This document shows positions 44,237-54,003 of a DNA stretch of 64,000 bases, piece by piece. The DNA is from Palsa-189 sp963803735. GTDB taxonomy: Bacteria; Acidobacteriota; Terriglobia; Acidiferrales; UBA7541. Within the stretch, counting starts at the first letter, position 1; every line of letters starts with the position of its first letter. The notes beneath the pieces are model-generated. The model was given only the letters and a program-made list of their open reading frames with translations. It ran no database searches and had not been told where the DNA came from. The position numbers and the translations under genes were made by a program. The DNA lies in assembly GCA_963803735.1 (NCBI GenBank), contig CAWDNV010000001.1, forward strand, positions 186,001-250,000, read 5' to 3'.

Positions 44237-45280
44237 TTGCGAATTGAAGCGCGTGCGCCTACGCGGATCGACCTAGCCGGAGGCACGCTAGACATCTGGC
44301 CGCTTTACCTTTTCCATCCGGGCGCGCTGACGGTGAATTGTGCGATCACGCGCTACGCATCTTGTGTGATCGAGACGCAGCCGGGGCGGCGCGGCGCCCG
44401 AGGCTCGATCCGCCTTGTCTCGCGGGATACAAAGCGCGAAGAAAGCTTTCCTTCGCTGGCGGCGCTGGAACGCGCGCGAAGTTATCGGCTGCCCTTACTG
44501 GCCCATCTGGTGCGTTTTTTTCGGCCGCGCACGGGTTTGACGCTGACCACCGATTCGCAGGCGCCCGCCGGGGCGGGGATCGGCGGTTCAAGCGCGATGG
44601 CTGTGGCCATCTGCGCGGCACTCGATCGGCTGACGGGTGCGGGTTTGCGCCTAGAAGATTGGATCCACATCAGCCGCGACGCGGAAGCTATCGTGATTCG
44701 CGTCCCCACGGGCACGCAAGATCATTATCCGCCGGCGTTTGGGGGCGCCAGCGCGATTCATCTGGAGCCAGGCGGGGAGCGGCGCGAGGAAGTCGGGTGC
44801 GACTTGGATGAACTCGAGCGGCGGCTCGTCCTCTGTTACACGGGTAAGCCAAGGCAGCACGGGATAAACAATTGGGAAGTTTTCGCGCGACACATTCGAG
44901 GCGACAAGCGAGTCTTTCGCAATCTGGCGCGCATCGCCGACGTGGCGCGGCGACTTTTAACGGCACTCAATCGAAACGACTGGAAGGAAACCGGCCAGCT
45001 CATTCGTGAGGAATGGGAGTTCCGACGTCGCAATTTGCCGACCATTTCGACGCCGGTGGTTGATCGGGTGATTGCCGCTGCTCGACGGCACGGTGCGCTG
45101 GCCGGCAAAGTTTGCGGCGCCGGAGGGGGCGGCTGCGTGGCTTTGCTCATCGATCCCGGCGCTCGGGCGCGAGTGGAGGCGGCGGTTAGGGCGAATGGCG
45201 GCGAGCTCCTGCCGCATGGAATCGATCGTGAGGGAGTGCGAATCAGGGTGGGGACGAAGAGACGATTCGCGCAGCCATAA
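44237..45280 (+). CDS. GHMP family sugar kinase
   Basis: A TTG start gives 347 residues. RAPTRIDLAGGTLDIWP (7-23) matches the sugar-binding start of HddA/FKP-like GHMP kinases, GAGIGGSSAM (112-121) is the ATP loop, and KVCGAGGGGCVALLI is motif 3. Likely substrates are D-glycero-D-manno-heptose 7-phosphate or a related sugar, which would fit the family-9 glycosyltransferase elsewhere in the window. No heptose operon surrounds it, so the substrate remains open. Confidence 0.85.
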   Translation: MRIEARAPTRIDLAGGTLDIWPLYLFHPGALTVNCAITRYASCVIETQPGRRGARGSIRLVSRDTKREESFPSLAALERARSYRLPLLAHLVRFFRPRTGLTLTTDSQAPAGAGIGGSSAMAVAICAALDRLTGAGLRLEDWIHISRDAEAIVIRVPTGTQDHYPPAFGGASAIHLEPGGERREEVGCDLDELERRLVLCYTGKPRQHGINNWEVFARHIRGDKRVFRNLARIADVARRLLTALNRNDWKETGQLIREEWEFRRRNLPTISTPVVDRVIAAARRHGALAGKVCGAGGGGCVALLIDPGARARVEAAVRANGGELLPHGIDREGVRIRVGTKRRFAQP

Positions 45281-45352
45281 AAGGGGGGAGTTTCGAAACC
45301 CTGCCTGTGGGGTACTCCTGGGGAGTTTTCTTAGCATCTAATTGGGCGTAGA

Positions 45353-46396
45353 ATGACCGTACGGACTACTAAACCTATGTCGGCTATCTTTCGTTTTAGC
45401 CCAATTCGTTTTGGCCCAATTGCTCTCGCTAGCGCCCTTCTTCTGAGTTCCGGGGCCCATGCGGCTCCACAGCAGCCTGCCGGGACTCAGGCACAGACGC
45501 AGCCTTCCGATAAGCAGGGTGATAGGCAGGAGGACCAAGCCGGCCCTCCGAGCTTGCGGCACAAAGATGACCCGCAGCCCGCGCCCGGGAATGCAGCTCC
45601 GAATCCCTCGAAGGGCCCAGGACAGCCCGGTTCGGGTGCACCGGCTGAGACCAATCAGCCGGTAACTCCGCCTCCGGACAACGCGCCGGCTCTTACGGAG
45701 CAATCGAAACTGCAACTCCTGCGCTACGTCGACGGCGAATATGCAAAAGTGCTGGCGCCACTACCCGGCGGCAAGGATGGCTACCACCTCAAAGCGGGGG
45801 CGCCGCTGGATCAGGATTCGTTGCGGAAAGCGCTTCTGTCGGGAGGCGCCGCCTTGAATGCCGGCGATTCGGTGCAGATCACGAGAGTCGAATTCCACGA
45901 CCGGGAAATCCAGCTGGATATAAACAACGGGCCGAAAGGGAAGACATCCTGGCGTGACCGCGTGCACCTCCAGGTGGGCGCGGGCATGCCTGTCTCGACG
46001 AGCACGACAACGACGCCCGAGAATGGTCCGGTGGTTCCGCAGAAATTGGGAGCAACGATCTTTCTCGATTTTGACCGCCCTGTGCCAGAGATGAGCGGGG
46101 AACAGTTGAAGGCGTATCTTGGCCGCGTGCTCGATTTCTCGAAGAGGTCGGCGGCTGTGCAATATGTGGATTCGCTTCCGCCCCAAATGCGTGACGCAAT
46201 CGCGGCCAAGCGCGCTGAAGTAGGCATGGACCACGACATGGTGACTGCGGCTATGGGCCGGCCGGAACGCAAGGTCCGCGAGCGCGATACGGACGGAAAC
46301 GATCTTGAGGACTGGATTTACGGTAAGCCGCCAGCCAAGACGACGTTCGTAACCTTTCAGGGCGATAAAGTCGTAAGGGTTACCCAATATCCGTAA
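45353..46396 (+). CDS. exported protein of unknown function with BamE/SmpA-like C-terminus
   Basis: The 347 residues have a signal peptide (ending near SSGAHA, residue 37) and a Pro/Gln/Gly-rich low-complexity segment (38-120). A folded middle follows, and then a C-terminal segment (about 280-345: VGMDHDMVTAAMGRPERKVRE, DWIYGKPPAKTTFVTFQGDKVV) that recalls the BamE/SmpA fold used by outer-membrane lipoproteins. It has no lipobox. An alternative start lies at 45377. Function is unknown; a periplasmic scaffold is plausible. Confidence 0.7.
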   Translation: MTVRTTKPMSAIFRFSPIRFGPIALASALLLSSGAHAAPQQPAGTQAQTQPSDKQGDRQEDQAGPPSLRHKDDPQPAPGNAAPNPSKGPGQPGSGAPAETNQPVTPPPDNAPALTEQSKLQLLRYVDGEYAKVLAPLPGGKDGYHLKAGAPLDQDSLRKALLSGGAALNAGDSVQITRVEFHDREIQLDINNGPKGKTSWRDRVHLQVGAGMPVSTSTTTTPENGPVVPQKLGATIFLDFDRPVPEMSGEQLKAYLGRVLDFSKRSAAVQYVDSLPPQMRDAIAAKRAEVGMDHDMVTAAMGRPERKVRERDTDGNDLEDWIYGKPPAKTTFVTFQGDKVVRVTQYP

Positions 46397-46421
46397 GGGT
46401 TTGCAAGAGCATTCTGCGCGT

Positions 46422-46450
46422 TTGACATGGGAGCGCACCCACCGTAGCAT
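46422..46450 (+). promoter_or_regulatory. promoter of the gap-pgk-tpi-secG operon
   Basis: A consensus TTGACA (46422-46427) is 17 bp from TAGCAT (46445-46450). Transcription would start near 46457, leaving a leader of about 105 nt before gap. Confidence 0.65.
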
Positions 46451-46561
46451 CTCTGTTTTGTTTTTCTGAAGAAAAATAAGCAATCTGAAGGCGTCGTTTT
46501 CATGACGTAGCCCCAGACTGCCAACGGGAATGAGTCTGCTAATCTGCTTCGCGGAGGAAGA

Positions 46562-47566
46562 ATGTCCATCAAGGTAGGCATCAACGGATTCGGGCGAATC
46601 GGCCGAAACATCATGCGGGCGGCGCTTGGGGATTCGGCAATCGAGTTCGTGGCAGTGAACGACATTACGGATTCGAAAACTCTGGCGCACCTGCTGAAGT
46701 ACGATTCGATACTCGGTAATCTGCCGAATACCGTGAAGCACACCGAGGACAGCATATCGGTGGACGGAAAGAGCTTTCGCGTATTCAAAGCCAAGGATCC
46801 GGCGCAGATCGACTGGGCGTCTGTTGGCGCGCAGTTGGTCGTGGAGTCGACGGGGCTCTTTACTTCCGGACCGGACGCGCGTAAGCACATCAAAGGGCCG
46901 GTGAAGAAGGTGATCATCTCCGCGCCGGCAACCGATCCCGACCATACGCTGGTGCTGGGCGTCAACGAGAAGACCTACGACTCCGCCAAGCACAACGTCG
47001 TCTCCAATGCTTCCTGCACCACGAATTGCCTCGCGCCGGTCGCAAAGATTCTGCAGGACAATTTCGGTATCGTGCACGGTACGATGACGACGATTCATTC
47101 CTATACGAACGATCAGAAGTTGCTGGATCTGCCCCACAAAGATTTGCGGCGCGCGAGGGCGGCAGCAATTTCCATGATTCCGACGTCCACGGGAGCGGCG
47201 AAGGCCCTGCACCTGGTGATTCCCGAGCTTAAGGGCAAGTTAGACGGCTATGCGATGCGCGTTCCCACGCCCAACGTGAGCGTGGTCGATCTAACTGTGA
47301 CCACCGAGAAGGCCGCCACAGTCGAGTCCGTCAATGCGGCGTTGCGGCGCGCCGCGGAAGGACCCATGAAATCGATCCTGCAATACGAGGAAGAGCAGCT
47401 CGTTTCGGTGGATTTCAGGGGCAACCCGCACTCCTCGATCGTGGACGCGGAGTATACCCGCGTGGTTGCGGGGAACTGCGTGAAGGTTCTGGCGTGGTAC
47501 GACAACGAGTGGGGCTATTCATGCCGCTGCCGCGATCTGATCAAGTTCATGGCTGCCAAGATGTAA
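46562..47566 (+). CDS. gap: glyceraldehyde-3-phosphate dehydrogenase
   Basis: This phosphorylating GAPDH has GINGFGRIGRNIMRAA for NAD binding, the active Cys in SNASCTTNCLAPVAK, IPTSTGAAKA and WYDNEWGYSCR near the end. The 334 residues are full length. It opens a glycolytic operon, 35 bp before pgk. GGAGG precedes the ATG. Confidence 0.97.
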   Translation: MSIKVGINGFGRIGRNIMRAALGDSAIEFVAVNDITDSKTLAHLLKYDSILGNLPNTVKHTEDSISVDGKSFRVFKAKDPAQIDWASVGAQLVVESTGLFTSGPDARKHIKGPVKKVIISAPATDPDHTLVLGVNEKTYDSAKHNVVSNASCTTNCLAPVAKILQDNFGIVHGTMTTIHSYTNDQKLLDLPHKDLRRARAAAISMIPTSTGAAKALHLVIPELKGKLDGYAMRVPTPNVSVVDLTVTTEKAATVESVNAALRRAAEGPMKSILQYEEEQLVSVDFRGNPHSSIVDAEYTRVVAGNCVKVLAWYDNEWGYSCRCRDLIKFMAAKM

Positions 47567-47601
47567 ATTACCCCGCAGAAAATCCGCGGCGCCCATCGGT
47601 C

Positions 47602-48804
47602 ATGGAAAAGCTTTCGATTCGCGATCTCGAGCTTGCGGGGAAACGCGTCTTTGTGCGCGTGGATTTTAATGTGCCGCTCGAAAATGGGCAGGTTACAGAC
47701 GACACGCGAATCCGCGAGACTCTGCCTACGCTGAAATTCGCACGCGAACGCGGAGCGCGGCTGGTGTTGGCTTCGCATCTTGGCCGGCCGAAAGGCAAAC
47801 CGGATCCGAAGTACAGCTTGCGGCCGGTGTCGACCCGGCTTTCGGATTTGCTCGGTGCTGCTGTGGAATTCGCGTCCGACTGCGTGGGCGCCGAGGCGGA
47901 ATCCATGAGCCGCGCGCTGGGTAATGGGGGTGTGCTGCTTTTGGAGAACGTCCGCTACCACCGCGAAGAAGAGGCCAACGACGAGGCGTTCTCGAAGCAA
48001 CTGGCCGCCCTATGCGACGGGTTATTCGTTTGTGACGCATTTGGCTCGGCGCACCGCGCGCACGCTTCGGTAGTAGGGATCACACGATTCGTGCGTCAAT
48101 CCGCCGCAGGCTTACTGATGGAGCGCGAACTGACCTATCTCGGAAAGGCGCTCTCCGCGCCGGAGCGGCCGTTTGTCACCATACTGGGCGGTGCAAAAGT
48201 CTCCGACAAAATTGAAGTCGTGGAGAACCTGATGAAGATCGCTGACGCGATGCTCATCGGCGGAGGAATGGCGTACACGTTTTTCAAAGCGCAGGGGATT
48301 GCGGTGGGCAAGTCCATCGTGGAAGCCGATAAAATCGAGCTGGCGTCGCGTGTTCTTTCTGAGGCGCGTGCGCGAAATTTTCGGCTGCTGCTGCCTTCCG
48401 ATCACGTGGTAGGCGCGGAATTCAAAGCAGACACGCAGAAGCGCACCGTTGCGGTCACTGAGACGCCACATGACTGGATGGGTCTCGATATTGGGCCCGA
48501 AACCGTGAAGCGCTACTCCGCCGAAATCGCGGGCGCAAAGACGATCGTCTGGAACGGGCCGATGGGCGTATTTGAGATGCCCGCGTTTGCGCAGGGCACC
48601 ATTGAGATCGCCAAAGCCGTTGCGGCCGCTACTTCGCGTGGTGCGACGTCGATCATCGGCGGAGGGGATTCCGTGGCCGCGGTGCAGCAAGCAGGGCTGG
48701 CCGATAAGGTTTCGCACATTTCCACGGGCGGCGGCGCTTCGCTGGAATTTCTCGCCGGCAAAAAACTGCCGGGCGTAGAAGCGCTGACGGATAAGGCTTC
48801 CTAA
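47602..48804 (+). CDS. pgk: phosphoglycerate kinase
   Basis: The start at ATG 47602 fits the family N-terminus (LSIRDLELAGKRVFVRVDFNVPL); an upstream in-frame extension overlaps gap and is not needed. The 400 residues show SHLGRPKG, LLENVRYHREE, the ILGGAKVSDKI hinge region and GGGDSVAAV at the nucleotide site. The stop directly abuts the tpi ATG (TAAATG). Confidence 0.97.
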   Translation: MEKLSIRDLELAGKRVFVRVDFNVPLENGQVTDDTRIRETLPTLKFARERGARLVLASHLGRPKGKPDPKYSLRPVSTRLSDLLGAAVEFASDCVGAEAESMSRALGNGGVLLLENVRYHREEEANDEAFSKQLAALCDGLFVCDAFGSAHRAHASVVGITRFVRQSAAGLLMERELTYLGKALSAPERPFVTILGGAKVSDKIEVVENLMKIADAMLIGGGMAYTFFKAQGIAVGKSIVEADKIELASRVLSEARARNFRLLLPSDHVVGAEFKADTQKRTVAVTETPHDWMGLDIGPETVKRYSAEIAGAKTIVWNGPMGVFEMPAFAQGTIEIAKAVAAATSRGATSIIGGGDSVAAVQQAGLADKVSHISTGGGASLEFLAGKKLPGVEALTDKAS

Positions 48805-49572
48805 ATGGCCGCCGCTTCTCCCACTCGCAAGCCGGTGATTGCCGGAAACTGGAAGATGTACAAGACGCAGCAGGAGGCACGCGATTTTTTTGCCGCGTTC
48901 AAGCCCCTGGTTTCCGCAGCCGCTCATTGCGAGATCGTGGTGGCGCCGCCGTTCACGTCAATTACGGCTTGTGTCGACGCGACCAATGGTTCGGCGATCG
49001 GAATCGCGGCGCAAAACGTTTACTGGGCGAATGAGGGTGCATTCACCGGCGAAGTATCGCCGCGAATGCTCGTCGAGGCGGGCTGCCGCGGAGTGATCAT
49101 CGCGCATTCCGAGCGCCGGCAGTTCTTTGGTGAGACCGACGAAAGCGCCAACCGCAAGGTGAAGGTTGCACTCGCAGCGGGATTGACGCCCATCCTCTGC
49201 GTCGGCGAGATGCTTGCCGATCGCGAGGCCGGCAATACGCAAAAAGTGCTCGAGAAGCAATTTCGTGGCTCGCTCGCCGCGTTGACCACCGCTGAGTTCT
49301 CACGTATTATCATTGCTTACGAGCCGGTTTGGGCGATTGGCACCGGCCGAACGGCCACGCCCGAAATCGCCGCCGAGGCTCACAAGTTTCTGCGCGACTT
49401 AGCGGCGGGCTCCTTCACTGCGGAATATGCGGCTTCTCTGCGAATCCTCTACGGCGGCAGTGTCAAACCCGAAAATATAAAGGGGTTGATGGCGCAGGCG
49501 GATATTGATGGGGCACTGGTTGGTGGCGCAAGTCTCGATGCGCGGCAGTTTGCAGCAATCGTGAATTACTAA
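48805..49572 (+). CDS. tpiA: triosephosphate isomerase
   Basis: The 255-residue TIM barrel has AGNWKMYKT, the catalytic His in HSERRQFFGETDE, the catalytic Glu in AYEPVWAIGTGRTA and LYGGSVKPEN at the phosphate site. It follows pgk with no gap and precedes secG by 23 bp. Confidence 0.97.
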   Translation: MAAASPTRKPVIAGNWKMYKTQQEARDFFAAFKPLVSAAAHCEIVVAPPFTSITACVDATNGSAIGIAAQNVYWANEGAFTGEVSPRMLVEAGCRGVIIAHSERRQFFGETDESANRKVKVALAAGLTPILCVGEMLADREAGNTQKVLEKQFRGSLAALTTAEFSRIIIAYEPVWAIGTGRTATPEIAAEAHKFLRDLAAGSFTAEYAASLRILYGGSVKPENIKGLMAQADIDGALVGGASLDARQFAAIVNY

Positions 49573-49595
49573 GCTTTAGCTAGACGGAGTGGTGG

Positions 49596-50060
49596 ATGCC
49601 AAAAGAAGTAAAGTGGGCGATTTCGTTTTTGGCCGGAGCCGCGTTGCTCTGGTTTGGCTGGCGGTTTTATATTGCGCTCGTGATTCTGCACGTTATCGTG
49701 TGCCTGGTGCTCATGAGCGTGATCCTGTTGCAAAGCGGACAAGCCGCAGACATCGCCGGAGCGTTTGGCGGTTCAGGCAGCCAGACGGCATTTGGACCGC
49801 GCGGCGCGGCGACGTTTCTCTCGCGCGCCACGACGTGGTGCGCCGTGATGTTTATGTTCACCTCGATGGCGCTGGCTGTGCACGTGAGCACGACCGGCGG
49901 AGGAGCCGGCCGATCCATCCTCGAACAGTTTTCCAAACCGGCGCCTAAATCCGCAGCTCCTGCGCCGATACCTCCGTCGCAGGTACCTCCGGCACAGCAG
50001 CCGCCGGCTCAACCTGCAGCGCCGCCTCCGGCAGCGCCTGCGCCCGGACCTGCTAAATAG
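49596..50060 (+). CDS. secG: preprotein translocase subunit SecG
   Basis: Two membrane helices (about 8-50, 80-103) flank the SecG core VILLQSGQAADIAGAFGGSGSQTAFGPRGAATFLSRAT. The last 45 residues are a Pro/Ala-rich tail (for example PPAQQPPAQPAAPPPAAP), which makes the protein longer than usual. SecG helps SecYE protein export. It sits at the end of the glycolytic operon, a common order in many phyla (tpiA-secG). Confidence 0.93.
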   Translation: MPKEVKWAISFLAGAALLWFGWRFYIALVILHVIVCLVLMSVILLQSGQAADIAGAFGGSGSQTAFGPRGAATFLSRATTWCAVMFMFTSMALAVHVSTTGGGAGRSILEQFSKPAPKSAAPAPIPPSQVPPAQQPPAQPAAPPPAAPAPGPAK

Positions 50061-50090
50061 CACTACAGCCTAAGTAGTTCACTCGTGCGA

Positions 50091-51404
50091 TCAGAGGGCG
50101 TCGTCTTTCGTTTCGCGGGTCGCGAGCAAGGCAATCAGAGTCAAGACCGCTGCCGCCGACAGGTAGTAACCGACATACTGCAGCCCGTAGGTCTTGGCGA
50201 GCCACGTGGCGATGTACGGCGCCAACGAAGCGCCAAAAATTCCGGCAAAATTGAACGTTAAAGAGCTGCCCGTGTAACGCACTGACGTGGGGAAAAGCTC
50301 GGAAAGTACCGTGCCGAGCGGCCCGTACGTCAGGCCCATTAAAGACAGGCCCACTGCCATCGTCATCACCGCCCCGAACGTCCCCGCAAGGAATATCGGC
50401 GCCATCAACAGACCGAAGACGCCAATCGCCGAAGTCACCCAGAGGAGTGTGCGACGACGTCCACGTTCGGCCAGGACCGCGCTGAGCGGAATGGTGAGCG
50501 CGAACAATACGATTCCGAACAGCTGCATCACGAGGAACTTCTCGCGGCTATACCCGAGCGCGGTAGTGCCCCAGGAGAGCGCAAAAACCGTCATCAGGTA
50601 AAAGAGCACGAACGTCGCAAGCGACACCAGCGTACCGATCACCAGCGCGCCCGGGTGGTCACGGAAGACCACCAGCATCGGTACCCTCACTCGCGCTCGC
50701 CGACTTAGAGCGTCCTGGAATACGGGCGTTTCGGTAATCGTCAGCCGCACGTAGAGACCGACCAGCACAAGCGCAGCGCTGGCCAGAAACGGAATGCGCC
50801 AGCCGAAGCTGAAGAACTGCTCATCGCTGAGCCACCTGGAAAGCGCGAGGAATACAGTCCCAGAGAAGAGGAACCCTGCCGGCGCGCCAAGCTGCGGAAA
50901 CATGCCGTACCAAGCGCGCTTTCCGGGCGGCGCATTCTCGACCGCGAGCAACACTGCGCCTCCCCATTCGCCACCTAGACCCAATCCCTGACCGAAGCGA
51001 CAGAGCGCGAGGAGCAGTGGCGCGGCCACGCCGATGCTGCTGTAGGTTGGCAGGACGCCAATCGCAACGGTGGAGATCCCCATCGTGAGTAGCGCCGCAA
51101 CTAATGTCGTCTTACGGCCAACGCGATCGCCGAAGTGACCGAAAAGCGCCGAGCCGACCGGTCTTGCAAGGAAGGCTATTCCAAAGGTTGCCAGCGAGGC
51201 GAGCGTGGCGGAGGCTGAGTCAAAAGCAGGGAAGAACAATCGCGGGAAGACAAGTACTGCTGCGGTTGCATAGATGTAGAAGTCGAAGAACTCGATCGTC
51301 GTACCGATTACGCTGGCAAACAGCACCTGGCCCGGATTGTTAACGGCCACACGTGCCTTAGCGTAGTTTTCGCTGATCGCAACGCCGAAGTCGGGCTCAC
51401 TCAC
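50091..51404 (-). CDS. MFS transporter, metabolite:H+ symporter (MHS) family
   Basis: The 437 residues have twelve membrane helices and MHS marks: VIGTTIEFFDFYIYATAAVLVFPRLFFP at the start, FLARPVGSALFGHFGDRVGRKTTLV between helices 2 and 3, and GLGLGGEWGGAVLLAVENAP. Such proteins (ProP, ShiA, KgtP relatives) import osmolytes or organic acids with protons. The substrate cannot be told. It converges with secG. Confidence 0.92.
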   Translation of the reverse strand: MSEPDFGVAISENYAKARVAVNNPGQVLFASVIGTTIEFFDFYIYATAAVLVFPRLFFPAFDSASATLASLATFGIAFLARPVGSALFGHFGDRVGRKTTLVAALLTMGISTVAIGVLPTYSSIGVAAPLLLALCRFGQGLGLGGEWGGAVLLAVENAPPGKRAWYGMFPQLGAPAGFLFSGTVFLALSRWLSDEQFFSFGWRIPFLASAALVLVGLYVRLTITETPVFQDALSRRARVRVPMLVVFRDHPGALVIGTLVSLATFVLFYLMTVFALSWGTTALGYSREKFLVMQLFGIVLFALTIPLSAVLAERGRRRTLLWVTSAIGVFGLLMAPIFLAGTFGAVMTMAVGLSLMGLTYGPLGTVLSELFPTSVRYTGSSLTFNFAGIFGASLAPYIATWLAKTYGLQYVGYYLSAAAVLTLIALLATRETKDDAL

Positions 51405-51478
51405 GGGCGACAGCTTAACTCATGAATCGACGTGATAGGCATTCCCGCAAGGTTGTGGGCGTAAAGGATGGAAACAAA

Positions 51479-51565
51479 TGGTGCGGTCGAGTGGATTCGA
51501 ACCACCACGGTATTGCTACCGCCAGCCCCTCAAGCTGGTGCGTCTGCCAGTTCCGCCACGACCGC
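51479..51565 (-). tRNA. tRNA-Leu (anticodon GAG)
   Basis: Read on the minus strand, the acceptor stem GCGGTCG/CGACCGC, the anticodon stem CCAGC/GCTGG with loop TTGAGGG (anticodon GAG), a long variable arm (class II tRNA), T-arm GTGGTTCGAATCCAC, discriminator A and an encoded CCA (51481-51479) are visible. Confidence 0.96.
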
Positions 51566-51705
51566 GTTTCGATTTGGTGAAGTTATTATAGATGGGCCAA
51601 AGAATTCCGCGCAACTCTTTGGCCGAGTCTTCGAACATCCGAAGGAAAGTCAGGAAGCAGCGTTTCCACTTTTACTTCGAGAGGAATGGCCCCAATTGTG
51701 CGAGC

Positions 51706-52182
51706 TTAGCGAGATCCCACTTTTGTGAGGACGCGGCGAACGGCGTCTGTAACCAGACCGTAAGCTAAATGGCTCACAAGTTCCGTGCCTTCCTGCGCCG
51801 GAGCGTTCTCGAGAGGACTGGGTGCAAGATCGAGGGCCGGCACAGCGAGCCCGTGTGCTCCTGCGTAAACTGCCATACCGAAGAGCGCGCCGGAGCCGGC
51901 GGTCACGGGTGAGAATCTCTCGGCGAGCAGACCATAAAGCGCGCCCATGCCGGCTCCGAATGCGAAATGCACGATTTGTCCGCCTTTAGGTTTCGCCGAC
52001 CGACTGAGTTTTCGGCCAGTGAACTTTTTCACCACGGTATTCGCGACTTTTTCCGTGGCGTCTTCGCCGCGGGGCGGCTTTTGCTTGGTCAGCTTGACGG
52101 CAGCTGTATGCAATGGCCCCATCAGAGCCGCCCCAGCCAGGCCTCCCAAAGCGCCGGCGATAAACCCTTTGAGCTTTGCCAT
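51706..52182 (-). CDS. DUF1440 (YagU-like) membrane protein
   Basis: The start at ATG 52182 gives 158 residues beginning MAKLKGFIAGALGGLAGAALMGPLHTA, the Gly-rich first helix of DUF1440. Three further membrane segments follow (HFAFGAGMGALYGLLAE, GALFGMAVYAGAHGLAVPAL, LVSHLAYGLVTDAVRRVL). E. coli YagU is linked to acid tolerance; the role here is unknown. A longer frame upstream lacks family features. Confidence 0.82.
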   Translation of the reverse strand: MAKLKGFIAGALGGLAGAALMGPLHTAAVKLTKQKPPRGEDATEKVANTVVKKFTGRKLSRSAKPKGGQIVHFAFGAGMGALYGLLAERFSPVTAGSGALFGMAVYAGAHGLAVPALDLAPSPLENAPAQEGTELVSHLAYGLVTDAVRRVLTKVGSR

Positions 52183-52494
52183 AATTTTTTGCCTCTGAGT
52201 ACAGCACACTTGGTGGCGGTGGCTTAGAGGCTTGCCGCTCGTTCCCAAGTGGTGCAGTAAGTGGCGGCCAAGGGCGGCTTCCGAGTCGGTCAAACTGCAA
52301 AGGCCCGCAGGGGCCGCCGTGTGCAGTCACTCCCAATCGGGACATGGCCGCCTCTACTTTTTTGATGAATGCTTAACGCCATCGGGCGCGGAAATCAAAT
52401 TTGGGTCGGATGATCGCAGACAAAGGAAAGCGGAGGAGCAACGATTTTGTAGTGTGCTGTTGCGGATCTTCTCGCGCAGCGGCGTGATCGGCTT
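52183..52494. other. gene-free stretch
   Basis: About 310 bp between the kinase stop and the DUF1440 start hold no credible gene, repeat or terminator that can be seen. Confidence 0.5.
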
Positions 52495-54003
52495 CTAACT
52501 GGTTGCGGAAGATGCTTTCAAATCGGCTTCGTTGGGACGGCGATCGGCCGCCAACGGCAGCACGACCTTCACGCGCGTACCGCTTTGGTCAGGTCGAATC
52601 TCCAACGTGCCGGAGAGGTCCTTCACTCTTTCGCGCATGCCCGTTATGCCAATGCCGGGTCGAAATTCGCCTGAAGCGCCGTCGCCATTGCTAACGCCTT
52701 TGCCTTGATCCTGCACATTCAACCAGACCTGTTGTGAATCCGCGCCAATGCGGACGCTCGCTGTCTTGCTCCCGGAATGACGGTGGATGTTCGTCAGAGC
52801 TTCCTGCAGGATTCGGAACAGAACGAGCTCAACGTCGTTGCCCAAACGATCAAGATGTTCCGGAATGTCCATTTCCACTTGAATGCCGCTTCGAGCGGCG
52901 AAGCCCTGCACATACCATTGAGCTGCTGAGGCAAGCCCCAGCTCTTCCAGCAGAGGCGGATGCAGAAGATGAGAAATGGTTCGAATCTCAGCCGCGCAGC
53001 CCTTGGCCATTTCGCCGGCTTCTGTAAGCTTGTTCATGGTCTTCTCTTGTTCTTTTCGGGCCACCTCCAGCGCAATGCTGACGGCGCCCAGATATTGGCC
53101 GGCGCTGTCGTGCAATTCACGAGCGATCCGGCGCCGCTCGTCATCCTGAGAACGTATCAATCTCGCGGAGAGCTGGCGTAGCTGTTGGTTGCTCTGCTGC
53201 AGCTCGGCGGTTCGCTCCTGCACTTGTTTTTCGAGTTCGCTGTAAGCCAATTCGCGGGCGATCCTGCGCTGTTCTTCCGCCTTCTGCAGTTCCTGCTCGG
53301 CTTTTTTCCGTTCGGTGATATCGCGATTGACCTCCAGCCATATCGCGGGCCGGCGTCGAGTCTCCCGCTGCAAAGTCGAGTGGCTCGCAATGTAGAGTTG
53401 GACGCCGTCACGCCGCGTGTGTCTTACTTCGCCCTCCCAATTGCCTTGCTCCATGAGCTCGATCTTGCTTTGATCCAAAGGCTGATCGGAAACCGTCTTC
53501 AGCAGCGAGTTTATGTCTTTGCCGATCGCTTCTGCGCTTGTCCAACCGTAGAGCTTCTGGGCACCCTGGTTCCAATATTTGATCGTGTCGTCCGCGGGGT
53601 TGAGTTCAATGATTGCATCGTTGGCCGCATCCAGAACGTGCGCCTGGTGTATTAGGGCGGATTGGCTGCGGCGATTGGCCTCGCCGAGAACCACGATAAA
53701 ACCAGAGACAAGCAGACAAGCGAACAAGTCGAATATGTCAGCTCGGCTCGGTGTGGCCAAGAGATTGTGCGGTGCCAAAAACAAAAACCAAGCACCGAGG
53801 ACACCTAAGATAGCCGTCAAGATGGATGGAGCTAGTCCGCAGCACCACGCCGAGAAGCCAACTGCAGCGACTACGGGCCAAAGCGTGTGATAGAGACTTG
53901 CGTCCCCTAGAGTCCGCGCGATGAAACTACCACCGGCCAAAGCTAACGCGGTGGCAAATAACGCCAAGATGTAACGGCCTATACTACTTTTCCTCGTTTC
54001 CAT
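52495..54003 (-). CDS. membrane sensor histidine kinase (DUF4118-PAS-HisKA_3)
   Basis: The 502 residues contain four membrane helices of DUF4118 type (about 10-108), a PAS domain (about 123-232, AANDAIIELNPADD, YWNQGAQKLYGW), a coiled coil (232-285), the HisKA_3 box RRRIARELHDSAGQYLG with phospho-acceptor His298, and a NarX/DesK-type ATPase domain (VLFRILQEALTNIHRHS, GIGITGMRERV). Kinases of this group usually pair with NarL/FixJ response regulators. The divergent gene 375 bp away is a lone receiver. The signal is unknown. Confidence 0.92.
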   Translation of the reverse strand: METRKSSIGRYILALFATALALAGGSFIARTLGDASLYHTLWPVVAAVGFSAWCCGLAPSILTAILGVLGAWFLFLAPHNLLATPSRADIFDLFACLLVSGFIVVLGEANRRSQSALIHQAHVLDAANDAIIELNPADDTIKYWNQGAQKLYGWTSAEAIGKDINSLLKTVSDQPLDQSKIELMEQGNWEGEVRHTRRDGVQLYIASHSTLQRETRRRPAIWLEVNRDITERKKAEQELQKAEEQRRIARELAYSELEKQVQERTAELQQSNQQLRQLSARLIRSQDDERRRIARELHDSAGQYLGAVSIALEVARKEQEKTMNKLTEAGEMAKGCAAEIRTISHLLHPPLLEELGLASAAQWYVQGFAARSGIQVEMDIPEHLDRLGNDVELVLFRILQEALTNIHRHSGSKTASVRIGADSQQVWLNVQDQGKGVSNGDGASGEFRPGIGITGMRERVKDLSGTLEIRPDQSGTRVKVVLPLAADRRPNEADLKASSATS